From: Reticulitermes speratus
Lineage: Eukaryota > Arthropoda > Insecta > Blattodea > Rhinotermitidae
Reading direction: 5' to 3'
Length of the DNA stretch: 64,000 bases
Assembly: GCA_021186555.1 (NCBI GenBank)
Contig: JAJKFL010000005.1
Coordinates: forward strand, 43,395,635-43,459,634
Shown: positions 11,044 through 21,623 of the stretch, in pieces
How positions within the stretch are numbered: position 1 is the first letter of the stretch
Layout: each line of letters begins with the position of its first letter
Position numbers and translations under genes: made by a program
The notes under the pieces: generated by a model
Seen by the model: only the letters and a program-made list of their open reading frames with translations
Databases searched by the model: none
Told to the model about the DNA's origin: nothing

Positions 11044-11315
11044 GCCGTGGCTCAGGCGGTTAGTCGCCGGCCTCTCACCGCGGAGGCCCGGGTTCGATCC
11101 CGGATCAGTCCATGTGGAATTTGTGGTGGACAAAGTGGCACTGGGACAGGTTTTTCCCCGAGTACTTCGGTTTTCCCCTGTCAATTTCATTTCACCGGTG
11201 TTCCATTACAAGGAAAAACGAAGAAAACTAATCATCTTCATCACAGGGTTGCACAATAAGCCTCAAGGCTGCGGTGCGTCCGTAGCTTCTGCTGCGGGGC
11301 CTTTCACAAAAAAAA
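11044..11315 (+). mobile_element. SINE family B, near full length
   Basis: tRNA-like head GCCGTGGCTCAGGCGGTTAG (A box region) and GGTTCGATCCC (B box) at 11091-11101, followed by the family B body (GTGGACAAAGTGGCACTGGG, TTCCATTACAAGGAAAAACG, CATCTTCATCACAGGGTTGC) and a short A run at 11307-11314. Other copies are at 40467-40717 (plus), 36165-36395 (plus), 34595-34738 (minus) and 55596-56114 (minus). No convincing target duplication. Confidence 0.9.
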
Positions 11316-12560
11316 TTCTACTCACTACGTTCATTTAAAAAATATATAATAAGCCTAAAATTAACTATCTTCATAGCAGAAAGCATTTTCTGACGATATT
11401 ATTCCGGCATACGAATTTGGAAGGAAGCCAGTTGAAACCGCTCTCTGTTCCAGTGGAATATGCAGGCGAGTACGACTTAGAGTTTCCGATTCACAGTCCT
11501 CTGAATGCAGCGCTTGATACGACATCGCTAAATATGCTACTAAATAGTCAACCCTATAGGGACTTCCAAAACATTGTGATAATTATACTGGGCCTGCAAT
11601 ATCTATCATATTGGCCCTAAATGACGATCTGACTCGCTCCTTTCCCAGGATTAATCGGTTTTATTTTTGCTGCCCAACATTAAGGTCCGCAATCAGAAAC
11701 GAACATTTCTTTATTCACGTATCAACTATTAGCCCTAAAGAGGGCGCTCTGCTACTCTAGACTGTCTAAAATGGTTACAGAAGCGACGCTTTGATTCTTT
11801 CCGCACAGTGCCACAGACCTCTGTAATATAAGCATGCCTTAGCGTTCATCTTGACTATATTTGGTATTGTCTATATATTTTACAGTTGCAAACACAGACG
11901 GTGACAGAAAAGATGGATATTTTGCCTGATAAGCAAGTTATTGTACACTCTGTCCAGCTCGTGAAAGTGCATTTGCTTGCATATTAGCGGAAGACAATGA
12001 CTAGAATTTCAGGCACGTTTATGTGAATACCGAAGTGAATTGATGTCGCCGTCGTCCCTAACCTCACTTGTATGAACATATCCGTCTACTAAAGCATATT
12101 CAAGATAACAATAGTGCACCAAGAAATCTGCATGGGATGGTATGGAATTGGAACGATAAACTGCACATACAAATTGTATTATTTCTTCAGATTTGTATAT
12201 TCTAGGGCACATAAAATTAATAAATAACGGGAATATTCCTACAAACTGTGAAAATATTGTAGGATTAGTCACTGACGTGACTAACAAAGGGTTGCACGGG
12301 TGGGGTCAGGAACAGTCTCTTACATTCGCCACAGCGTTCAAACCAGCTCTTCGACCCTCCCAGCTTCCTATACGCAACAATGAAAACCGAGCGAGCTTTC
12401 CCCGACGGTGAAGCGAATAAGACATAAAGCTGAACACTCACCTCCATCTATTTTCGCGGAATGCGTGGAGCTTTACGTCCACGCCTCCCTATATGACATT
12501 ATGGCATAGTACTTAGACACAGGGGTAAATATTTATTGACCTTATTTTGAGGATGTTTAA
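11316..12560. other. Unassigned sequence
   Basis: No gene or clear repeat in this 1.2-kb stretch. Short open frames (for example minus 12009-12287) lack recognisable motifs. Confidence 0.5.
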
Positions 12561-12565
12561 GTAGA

Positions 12566-12806
12566 CTCTATGTTCGGATCCCGGCAGAGACAAGAAATTT
12601 TTCTCTTATATACAATCGTCCAGACCGACTCTGGGGCCCACCCCACTGAATCGGAAACGGGGTTCTTTCTCGGGGGTAAACCAGCCGGGCGTGAAGTCGA
12701 CCACTCACCTTCACTAGTGCCAAGGTTAAGAATGAGTGGCGCTATACCGCTGTTCCCCCTATATGCCTTAATGGCGTGGACAGGGACAACTTTTTCTGTT
12801 ACTCTG
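12566..12806 (+). mobile_element. SINE family C, head truncated
   Basis: Starts inside the B box (GGATCCCGGCAGAGACAAG) and continues through CTGGGGCCCACCCCACTGAA, GGGGTAAACCAGCCGGGCGT and TTAAGAATGAGTGGCGCTAT to GGCGTGGACAGGGACAACTT. The A-box part of the tRNA head is missing or unrecognisable. Confidence 0.82.
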
Positions 12807-13137
12807 CGTGTGAACTAAGAAACTCACGCAGTTACCTTTATACAGGCTACAGCAAACGTACACATGTAAGTATATACTACAGGCCTATACGATTTAACAC
12901 ATTTTATACGACACTGTATAGGCCTACTTACATACACAAGAGGTATATCCCAACAGCAGATTTAATTTAATTGCAGAGAAACGTACGTTAGTACTGAAAG
13001 CAGTTCGCACAAACACTGCATTAATGATTATTATCTTCACTCATTTGGAGAAATGTGAAAGTTATCTTCAGATTGCCTACATATTTCCGTGTACTAGATT
13101 TGTTTCGTTAACTGATATCATAATAGTACAACAACGT
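12807..13137. other. Unassigned sequence
   Basis: No gene recognised. Contains one TAGGCCTA at 12919-12926. Confidence 0.45.
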
Positions 13138-13616
13138 AATAAATAACTATTAACTAACTCCACTGAGCAGAGTCCTTCTTGAGAAGCTAACAGTTCCTCA
13201 GCTAGTCAAGAAATTCCCCGCATTGTTATGGAACTCGAAGGTTCATTACCGCATTCACAAGACCCCGCCACCTGTCCCTATCCTGAGCCATATCAATCCA
13301 GTCCACGCACTCCCATCCCACTTCTTGAAGATCCATTTTAATATTATCCTCCCATCTACGCCTGGGTCTTCAAGTGGTCTCCTTCCCTCAGGTCTCCCCA
13401 CTAAAATCCTGTATGCACCTCTCCCCTCCTCCATACGTGCTACATGCCCTCCCACCTCATTCTTCTTGATTTGATCACCCGAATAATATTTGGTGATGAG
13501 TACAGATCATTAAGTTCCTCGTTATGTAGTCTTCTCCACTCCCCTGTTACCTCGTCCCTCTTAGACCCAAATATCCTCCTCAGCACCCTAAGTAAATAGT
13601 TAATAAACAACTATTA
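13138..13616 (-). mobile_element. 5'-truncated LINE insertion with duplications
   Basis: Direct repeats AATAAATAACTATTA (13138-13152) and AATAAACAACTATTA (13602-13616), 14 of 15 identical, bracket a minus-strand LINE piece. From its 3' end at the left: CTAACTCCACTGAGCAGAG, the 3' UTR, then coding remnants on the minus strand such as [20 protein letters not shown] (13255-13455), and upstream [13 protein letters not shown]-like sequence. It is cut off at the TAGGGTGCTGAGGAGG end. This is a textbook target-primed 5' truncation. Confidence 0.88.
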
Positions 13617-13876
13617 TATAAAACAAAGCTTTCTACAATATCAGACATTCCATCATCTTCAGAAAACTTATTATACAAAAAGTGGATTATACTGAAGGCT
13701 ATTAAATATGTAATCAATTTTACCATTTTTTTCTATCACGTAAAAGCAGGAATTTATATAAAAAAATAAGTATAAAATGAAAATGTGTTGTAATGTGACT
13801 GTGGTATAAAATTTTGGTGGTACCACGCAAAATGGTAACATTTTTCATATATTTATATACTGTAATAATCTCAAAG
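13617..13876. other. Unassigned AT-rich sequence
   Basis: No feature recognised. Confidence 0.4.
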
Positions 13877-14118
13877 CCGATCCCAGTAGCCGTGCGGTCT
13901 AAGGCGTGGATCTGCAGCCGCTCGCTTCTTGGGATTTTGGGTTCGAATCCCGCCGAAGGCATGGATGTCTGTCTCATGTGAGTGTTGTGTGTTGTCAGGT
14001 ACAGGTCTCTGCGCCCGGCTAATCACTCGTCCAGAGGAGTCCTACCGAGTGTGTTGTGTGAAGTCTTGATAATGAGGAGGCCCTGGCCCACTAGGGGCTG
14101 TTGCGCCATGAAAAAAAA
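13877..14118 (+). mobile_element. SINE family A, near full length
   Basis: Head CCGATCCCAGTAGCCGTGCG, B box GGGTTCGAATCCCGCC near 13940, body CTCGTCCAGAGGAGTCCTACCG near 14028-14049, ending GGGGCTGTTGCGCCATG and an A run at 14111-14118. Only a short possible target duplication (CTCAAA) is visible. Confidence 0.9.
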
Positions 14119-14940
14119 CCTCAAATGGAATCCACTTTTGTAGAATACAGGGTGTTCCTTATATCGCTTCCCCGAGCACGACAGCTCTAGCGCATATAAC
14201 GCCTGCATCTGTGACGGTATGAAACTTAATAAAAGGCGAGTATTCAAGTTGTTTCAATTTCCTTAATCTTATCCATTGTCTTGTTTCTTATGTAACACAG
14301 AGTTTTAGCAACTGGTTGTTTCCGCCATCAGGTGTGGGGGAACCTAATCCAAAAGGCCCGTTTGAAAAAGCTATTCTGTAAACACTATCACCGAGAGGAA
14401 AACAATTTACTGAAAAATCTCTGAAGAGTTGGATAGATCAAATAGGACTGTAAGAAAGCCTACAGGCACACACTTCCACTTTTATCACTAATGGAACTCG
14501 GGCTCTTGATGTAGCAAGTTGAGTTTTAATAAAATTCGACTGTACATGATAAATAATAAAAAGGAGACGTTTGACATTTTTCTGATCATTTCCTGTCTTT
14601 CAACAAGAGTGTCGGCGTCACCACAACAATGTGCCTACGTCACTTCCTGTTAGTTACATTTCTATCAGGGTGTTGAACTGAACATCAATCAGATAGCTGA
14701 ATGGTGGTCGGGGGATGATTCTGTTTACTGTGTCAGGCCCCAGAACGTGGGGGCTACAAGGAGACGCCCACAGTCGGTCGGATGGGGCATACCTGTCATA
14801 ATTTTGAATCGGATTCAGTCACTCTAGCGACTACTGTGTTGAAATTTTACGATGGTCATCGTTAAAGAATATTCCCGCGATTTTCCTCAGAACCTCTGTG
14901 GCAGTTGTTACGTTGGTAGGCTACTTCAGGACGTTACCAT
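14119..14940. other. Unassigned sequence
   Basis: No gene or clear repeat. Confidence 0.45.
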
Positions 14941-15110
14941 TAATTTTTAGGCCCGTTCGCGAAATTCCGAAAAACAGCTATCAGCTTCGTGATGTCTGTC
15001 TACCTGTCTGTCCGTCCGTCTCACTGAACAAATCACCTCCCACTGGACGGATTTTCATGACATTTTAAATGTGTTGACTTTTCAAAAATCTGTCGAGAAA
15101 ATTCAAGTTT
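14941..15110 (+). repeat. Repeat family G fragment
   Basis: Begins TTAGGCCCGTTCGCGAAATT, then AGCTATCAGCTTCGTGATG, a CTGTCTACCTGTCTGTCCG microsatellite and CTCCCACTGGACGGATTTTC. The order matches 4717-4860 and the reverse of 16950-17112. Confidence 0.72.
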
Positions 15111-15742
15111 CATTAAAATCTGATATGAATAAGGGGTACTTTACATGACAACCTATGTACATTTATGATAAAATCTCACTGAATTCCTCTTAGAATGAGA
15201 AATGTTTAAGACAAAATTTGTGGAGAAAATCAAAACACACATTTCATGTTCACAAAATTGTTTCCAAAAATCGTGCCGTTTATGAGATATGGAAAAATAT
15301 GGTAGAGCCAGACAGCCCACAGAAGACAATATAATACGGCGCAGAAAAGATGTGAGTTGCGTGCTGGATGACTAAGACAATAATACAGACACACTCAGAA
15401 TATTTAATACTTATTGCCTGTCTGCGGTAACAATGGTTACGCGAACGCACCTCAATGTTAAGTTATAAGTACACTGCCTGTCTTGCCGTAGCTGCTCAAG
15501 ATAGCACGATACCGGCACGGCACATGACGGTATCGGATGAAGTTGTCCCTACGCACGCAATGTGCTGACACAACAGCCGTAATGCCAACTACAGAGACAG
15601 CATAGGAACATACGAGAAAATACTGTACACCTGTACCTAACCACAAACGAAACACATAGAGATAACAAAGACAAATTACATCAGGTAACAGACAGCCTGA
15701 AGCAGATTAAAATGTTAAAGTAAAAGGGATTGAACCGTGGTA
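15111..15742. other. Mostly unassigned; repeat H at 15425-15480
   Basis: GGTAACAATGGTTACGCGAAC near 15425-15445 is the reverse complement, with one change, of CGTTCGCGTAACCATTGTTAC at 16738-16758. This is an inverted pair of an unknown dispersed repeat about 1.3 kb apart. Nothing else recognised. Confidence 0.45.
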
Positions 15743-15935
15743 AGACCCGGTGGCCGTGAGGCATAAGGCGTGGGTCTGCGACCGTTCGCTTGCTGGGATT
15801 GCGGGTTGTATCCCGCGGGGGGCATGGATGTCTGTTTCGTAAATGTTGGCGTGTTGTCACGTAGAGGTAACTGCGACGAGCCGATCCCTCGTCCAGAGGA
15901 GTCCTACCGAGTGTGTATATGTCATTGAGTGTGAT
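15743..15935 (+). mobile_element. SINE family A, degraded and 3'-truncated
   Basis: Head CCCGGTGGCCGTGAGGCATA, a mutated B box (GGGTTGTATCCCGC), then CTCGTCCAGAGGAGTCCTACCG near 15890. It lacks the 3' GGGGCTGT part. A short (GAAA)n run follows at 15989-16020. Confidence 0.82.
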
Positions 15936-16384
15936 CAGGTGAAACAGTAACCCTCTACACCTACAGTGTGTAGGTAGAAGAGGTCAGGCTAAGGAAGAAA
16001 GAAACAAAGAAAGAAAGAAAATATACTGATAGTTCGGTTCCATTCACTTCAATGTATTGCTACTGCTGCTGCTCCTGATGATGATAATAATAATAATAAC
16101 AATACTTTTATCGTGGTACTTCTTAGTTTATAACGCATGGCCGATCTTAGCAAGCACACAGAAAAAACAAAAACTGAACACAAGAGATAAGCTGGTAGAC
16201 CAAGAAACAAGCGTGCATAAAACAATGGAAACGCGTGAAAGAATATTTATGCCACGCATCGAATTAATACTTCAACAAAAAAGTATTCAATTAAAAGTAA
16301 AGGAAGGATCAGGCTGAAAAAAAAATGCCATAGGCTTTGCAAGCAATCTAGGATCTTAACAATTACGCTGTAATAAGGTCAGTT

Positions 16385-16635
16385 CATTAGAGGGCAAAGA
16401 TGGGCGAAGAATGTAGCACGTATGGAACAGATGAGAAAAGCACAGGACTACATATTTTCAATCGGAAACGCAGACAGACCGAGATTTAAACGGGAAGATA
16501 ATATTAAAACGGATTTTAAAAACAATGCGGGCTTGGGACTGTATTATTTTGCTTAAGATCAGCAGCTAGTCAGGCAGGATCCTAAAAAGACTAGTGTATG
16601 GGCCTAAGTGGTTACAAACATTAGGTCTTGTCGAG
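16385..16635 (+). pseudogene. LINE tail remnant, strongly decayed
   Basis: Contains GTAGCACGTATGGAACAGATG and GATAATATTAAAACGGATTT, then CTTGGGACTGTATTATTTTGC, which align in order with the LINE tail at 7440-7620. Frames are broken throughout. A (TAA)n microsatellite at about 16085-16100 lies upstream. Confidence 0.65.
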
Positions 16636-16939
16636 ACCTTCATGGTTCTACGATACATAAAAATATGCATTTATATTATTTCAGTGCAGTTTGTTTAATT
16701 ACGCTAGGCAATGTACGCATAACGTAACATCGTGGCGCGTTCGCGTAACCATTGTTACAGTGGAAAAGCAACAATGCATTCTGCGTGTGTTTTGAGCTCA
16801 TGTCACTGTCAACTATACACAAATATTGAGTGTTGTACAACAATGCTTTTACGGAAAATTTATTTCGTCAGCAACAATAAAACGAAAGAAGGTCTTCATG
16901 TAAGTGTCCGTTATTCGTGTCAGATTTTAATCAAACTTT

Positions 16940-17115
16940 AATTTTCGTGGAATATTTTCGAAAAAAAAAATGCAAAAATATCAAATACCATGAAAATCCG
17001 TCCAGTGGAAGCCAAGTTGTTTCATGCGGACAGACAGACAGACAGACGGACTGACAGAGAGACATGACGAAGCTAACGTTCGCTTTTCGTAATTTTCCGA
17101 ACGCGCCTAAAACAG
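16940..17115 (-). repeat. Repeat family G fragment with (CAGA)n
   Basis: ATGAAAATCCGTCCAGTGGA, then GGACAGACAGACAGACAGAC at 17029-17048, then ATGACGAAGCTAACGTTCGC and AATTTTCCGAACGCGCCTAA. This is the reverse complement of the families at 4717 and 14941. Confidence 0.75.
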
Positions 17116-17397
17116 GTGATGAAGATTGGACACTTCAGGTACGTAAGTAGCCTGTGCGATGTTACGTTTCAAAATTCCACTTGCGTCATAATTCGGAGGA
17201 CTCAAAATCAAAATTCCGGGGTACGCGCGCCACTGACGGTCGTAGGCTAATTGCGAATGTGATCTCCCCCACCGGAAACGGAGTAAAAGCTGCCGGGTCG
17301 AAGGTCAGGTCTCTAACTGAATTGCTGAACCTGTTGTTCTGATCAAGTGAGAACTAGTGGCCTTACTACAATCGATTCGTTGTTTTCTTCATTCTGC

Positions 17398-17439
17398 GGG
17401 GGGGGGGGGGGGGGGGGGGGGTCGGTCGGTCGGTCGGTC
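17398..17439 (+). repeat. G run followed by (GGTC)n
   Basis: About 24 G in a row, then GGTCGGTCGGTCGGTCGGTC. This is a low-complexity tract and a likely place for length errors or strand slippage. Confidence 0.9.
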
Positions 17440-17749
17440 CACATTCTATCGGTTACATTGCAACCAGTCAGGAAGAATCAATCATACCAATAGGCCTATG
17501 GAGGGAGAGAGACAAAGTGATACCAAAACAGCATCTCTTCACAGGTTCTATCAGTGGTGCAGGGAGCCACATGGACCAATCCACACAATCTGGAGCAGAC
17601 GTATGGCCTGGTGTATTAGACAGTGCCTAACTTAGATGAAAATACGAAGGTTAGAAATGCACACAAACTTTTTAATTGTAACCCCAGAAGATTAAAACAT
17701 TTGGGAGAAAAGTTCTTATTCGTAGACAGATGTTATGCTGAGCCTAACA

Positions 17750-17945
17750 GACCCATTATACTGGATCTTGAAGGAACAGAACGCGAGGGTGTGGACCGGA
17801 TTCATCTGGCTCAGGATGAGGTCAGTGGCGGGGATCTTGTGAGTGAAGTAACAAATGTTCGGCTTTTATAAAAAATGGGGAATGACTTGACTGGCTAAGC
17901 GACTAACAGCGTTTCAAAAACCCTGTTCCATTGGGTTAGATAAAA
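17750..17945 (+). pseudogene. LINE 3' fragment, decayed
   Basis: GTGGACCGGATTCATCTGGC and TCAGGATGAGGTCAGTGGCG, then GTTCGGCTTTTATAAAAAATG and TTGACTGGCTAAGCGACTAA, match the LINE C-terminus and 3' UTR. No (GTTA)n tail is left beyond GGGTTAG. Confidence 0.72.
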
Positions 17946-17974
17946 ATTATTGATCATCTGAAGTCAGAGGTAAT

Positions 17975-18175
17975 TATATGTACCATCTGCCGTGACATTA
18001 AGAACCTCGGCACTTTGACATGGTTGTCACGACAAACGCCAATCATTTCTCTAAACTGCATTCGTTAACCGACTGGTTTTTTTATAATCGACACAAACCG
18101 TTCTCTGTGAGGTAGAAACTGAATGTTTATATATCCTATAGGCCTGATTTAGAAAAAAACGCCAGTCTTCAAGGG
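17975..18175. repeat. Repeat family E copy
   Basis: ACCATCTGCCGTGACATTAA, then CGTTAACCGACTGGTTTTT and AATCGACACAAACCGTTCTC. The same layout is at 30140-30360 (CGTTAACTGATTGGTTTTTA, TGATCGACATGGAGTG) and 43375-43565. It is a dispersed repeat of unknown class. Confidence 0.6.
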
Positions 18176-19345
18176 GTTCACTACAAAACGGGACTTATCC
18201 TTGAAGACACAGTCATCACTAGATGATTATTGTTAATTTAATTAAACTATCTCAACTGTATTATTTAATACTGAGTTTAATGGTGAAATGACCTCGATAT
18301 CTTAGTCATTAGGTCCGAATATAGAACAGGAATTCTTACCAGCAGGTTAACCGCGTGGTTCATTGAGTCTTGTAGGGTACGTAGGAGGGAAATGGAAGAA
18401 ATACGTGCGTAGAACTGAAACAACTAAAATCATCTTAGTCCATCCAATCAACAGGCTATTTAGCATCAGTTTTGAAATGCTGTCATTCTTTTAGGTCTAT
18501 AAAGAATTTTGTTGATAGCAGGCCTCTTCAGATTCACCCTCTGCCGTAAGAACAGTTCCATATGGGACTGATCTTCTAAGTCACTGCATCGCTAAATGTG
18601 TACCATTAATTAAATCGTAACTGAAATAAGTTAATTTTTTATGTCCCTTGTCAGGCATAGGCCTAAGCATTACTGGATATTTAAAAGTACAGTTCATAGC
18701 CGACAATCTGAGGTAGGTCTAATGAAAATTAAAAAACGTTAAGTGGCTGCACATCCGGGAATGACAGAAGACTCACAATATGCACGTACTTAGCCTGTAT
18801 GATTTCTTAGATCGATGTTCGGGGTAAGTTTCAGAGACAGGCGAAGAAGTGAAGAAATTAAGAATCCTCCAGCAGTCACTGCTGACTATCAGTCAAACTG
18901 GAGGCAGAAAACCACGCCAGGTCTCTGGCCGAACTAAAATATATTCGTCATTATTCAGTCGAAAACTTACCATCCCGTCTACTTTACCACACGCTCCAAG
19001 ATCAGGATAATCTATAAAAAAAAAGTAAAATAATAATCAATTTCACAGGATTTTTGTATGGATATAATAATAATTAATAATTTATGTTGAGTCTCAAGTA
19101 CTCCTTTCCAAACGATGTGACTGCTAACACCAAGTGCTCTGTGGTACATGTCACTGTGTATGGATATGAAATAATATTTCTTACTAGAACGAAGAACATG
19201 ATATGATGCGATATATTTATTGAGCTCAGTTCGTATTACACGTTCATGGAACTGTTCACCTCTTATCGTAATACCTGGCTGTCACTGTGATGAGCACAGT
19301 TTTATATTACTTCTAATTTATTTTCCAAGTTGACACCTTATTGAA
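18176..19345. other. Unassigned sequence
   Basis: No gene or clear repeat in about 1.2 kb, apart from a TAGGCCTA at 18658-18665. Confidence 0.45.
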
Positions 19346-19349
19346 GGAA

Positions 19350-19505
19350 AAATAGAAGGAATATGTTACAGGAAGACGAGGAAAAAGACGTAAGCAGCTA
19401 ATCGACGACCTTAAGGAAAAGCGAGGATACTGCAAATTGAAAGTGGAAGCACTAGATCGCTCTCTGTCGAGAACTGGCTTTAGAAGGGGCTGTGGACTGT
19501 CGTAA
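19350..19505 (+). pseudogene. Non-LTR reverse transcriptase C-terminal scrap
   Basis: In broken frame it reads GRRGKRRKQLIDDLKE-like, then EKRGYCKLKVEALDRSL and SRTGFRRGCGPVVR, a second flavour of LINE tail that differs from the [12 protein letters not shown] family. It is too short to assign further. Confidence 0.55.
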
Positions 19506-19639
19506 GACAGACAACAAATTATTCATTTGTCTAAATATTTCAATAGACTTGTGCTTCATTTGAACAATTTATTACCTTTTTTTTATGCCATTTCCTCATT
19601 CATATCTGGCTATGACGGGAGGGGGGCAGAACATTAGCA

Positions 19640-19905
19640 AAATTAAAGTGCAGAAAAATATTTGAAGTTACAAGACATGCAGACCTATACAACAAGGAAT
19701 TGCACGAATTCACACGGCAGTAAAGTTGCTTAGACCGACAGAATTTTGGCAAGGAAACGTCTTGGGAAACGTCCAGGCGGGCGACCGGGAACTTGAACGG
19801 ATAATTATTAAGACAGATCTTGGTCGACAGTCTCTGAGGCTGAAGGTGGGTGGAACTGACTCAGGATCGTGTCTAATGCGGGGCTGACCTCACAGGCCGT
19901 AATAA
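19640..19905 (+). pseudogene. LINE tail remnant, strongly decayed
   Basis: TAATTATTAAGACAGATCTTG, then GGTGGAACTGACTCAGGATC and CAGGCCGTAATAAA, are in the same order as the LINE 3' region (NIIKTDL..GW..WIDSAQDR..). No intact frame. Confidence 0.5.
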
Positions 19906-20269
19906 AAAACAACATTTAAAGGCACGTATAATTTAATGGAAAATTAGATGTAGAAAGACCTAGGAGTGGACGGAAAGACAAATTGAACTTAAGATTCTCG
20001 GAAAAGTCTTCAGTATACCAATTTTTTTCGGATGAAGAATAAACATGGCCGCCCGCTGCCTGTGGATCCAGTATTGCTACATAATATTACATTTGCAACT
20101 ACACACGCTGTGTAGGCTAATGTAGGACAGAGAGGCTTCTGATTGCATCAGGGCCATAAGTCAGGGCCATTGCTGGAGTGACGAGGTCTGAGGAGTACAT
20201 GACACTGCTGTACCTGGTGCCCAGTGCGCTCAGTCACGTTCACAAGACGGAATGACGTGCACCTGATAT

Positions 20270-20411
20270 TTGGGCGTGTCCCGCGCAGGGTGAACCAATG
20301 CGCCGCGTGCGAGGCCCCGCCTTTCCACGCCCTCGCGCGCGGGCGCGTCGGCGCTGCAGTGACGCCTTCGTGCGTCGCACAGTCAGTGTTATGATCTCGT
20401 GGTGAGCAGAC
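20270..20411 (+). promoter_or_regulatory. tj: CpG-rich promoter of the Maf gene
   Basis: CpG density rises sharply here against an AT-rich background. Visible elements are CCAAT (about 20294), CCCCGCC (GC-box-like, about 20314) and CGCGCGCGGGCGCG near 20335. TCAGTG at 20383-20388 fits an arthropod initiator, with A at 20385 a possible start site. A four-codon open frame, MISW and stop (20391-20405), would then lie in the leader, six bases before the main ATG. The start site is inferred, not shown. Confidence 0.6.
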
Positions 20412-21623
20412 ATGGAAGCCGAAGACCCATCATCTCGCGGACGAGTATGTCCAAGAGTTTGTACTCGACCACCTAGAGGACGTAAACGCCGTCAAGAGAG
20501 AACCACCCGTTGTTAATCCATGCAGCCCTCGAGCGCCGCAGCCAGCCGCCCCACAAAGACTGCCGCCTCTGTCGTCTTTGCACCATCAAATCGTGGCGCC
20601 TTCACCACCCCCGCACCACCTGCTAACGCCCCCCGGCCACAACGGAGAGGATCCACAGCAAGGCTATCCTATACAGCAACCCTTGCACCATCTGCATGGG
20701 GGAGGAGTACTCATGAGGAGTAGCAACTTGGTGACTATGGTCCCGGGACTGGCCACAACAGCCACCCCGGTACGCCGGGAACACCACCGGACACTCCGCC
20801 GGTGAGTACCTCTCCGCCTCCATACCAGCAGGACCCTTCGCAGCAGCCCCAACAGCAGATTCCAGGAGGCGGCATAAAGGGCTATACAGACATGGAGATG
20901 ATGTGGTCCATTACGCAGTCGTTGCGGTACGGGAGCGGACACCAAGAACCACTGGATCTGAGGCCGAGCAATCCTGGACCTGAACCTGACAACTGCTGGG
21001 GTGTTACACCCCAGCAACAGCCGATCCACGCCACGGTAATAGCTGGCGGAGGCGCCAAAATGATACAGTTGCCAGCGCTCCACCACCACCACCATCACCA
21101 CCACAGCGACTACATGGGAGATGAAATTCAGACGCCCGTCGGCTCTCGCATGGGCATGAACCGGCCCCTCAGCTGTGGCAGCAACAGTGTCATGTCACCC
21201 CTCAGCTCTGGTGACGGTGGGGGCCAGCACCTCGGGTTCAGCTCTGGGGGAAGTGATGACATCCTAAATGACGACGCACTTATGTCTTTATCGGTGCGTG
21301 AACTTAACAAGCGGCTGCACGGGTTCCCGAGGGAGGAGGTGGTTCGCTTGAAGCAGAAGCGGCGGACGCTGAAGAACCGGGGATACGCACAGAACTGTCG
21401 CAGCAAACGGCTCCAGCAGCGACACGAGCTCGAGGTGACAAACAGAACACTGCAGGCAGAACTGCACCGCCTCAAGCTGCAGCTGAGCCGCGTGGCCCAG
21501 GAACGTGATGACTACAAGCAGCGGCTCGATCTCCTTCGCGCCGGCGGCGGTTCCGACGGCGTCCACAGCTCTGTCAGTTCCTCCGGGCACAGCAACCCCA
21601 GCTCACCGGAGTTCTACCTGTGA
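20412..21623 (+). CDS. tj: Large Maf bZIP factor (traffic jam-like), one exon
   Basis: This is a nuclear DNA-binding transcription factor of the large Maf family; in insects traffic jam acts in gonad, glial and neural cells. The C-terminal half is clear: extended homology region [19 protein letters not shown], basic region [17 protein letters not shown], then a leucine zipper to about LDLLRAGG (21270-21540, residues about 287-376 of about 403). Upstream are EPLDLRP, a run of eight His at about 21082-21105, and PGTPPDTPP before VSTSPPP. The N-terminus reads [18 protein letters not shown] then VKREP, matching the large-Maf EYV..F.L..VK.EP block. The frame is broken: ATG 20412 and everything after about 20768 share one frame, but 20428-20768 is in the +1 frame. 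One C fewer near 20427 and one C more near 20768 would give a single frame. I take these as sequence errors in C runs; a pseudogene is less likely because the DNA-binding region is intact. No intron is needed. Confidence 0.92.
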
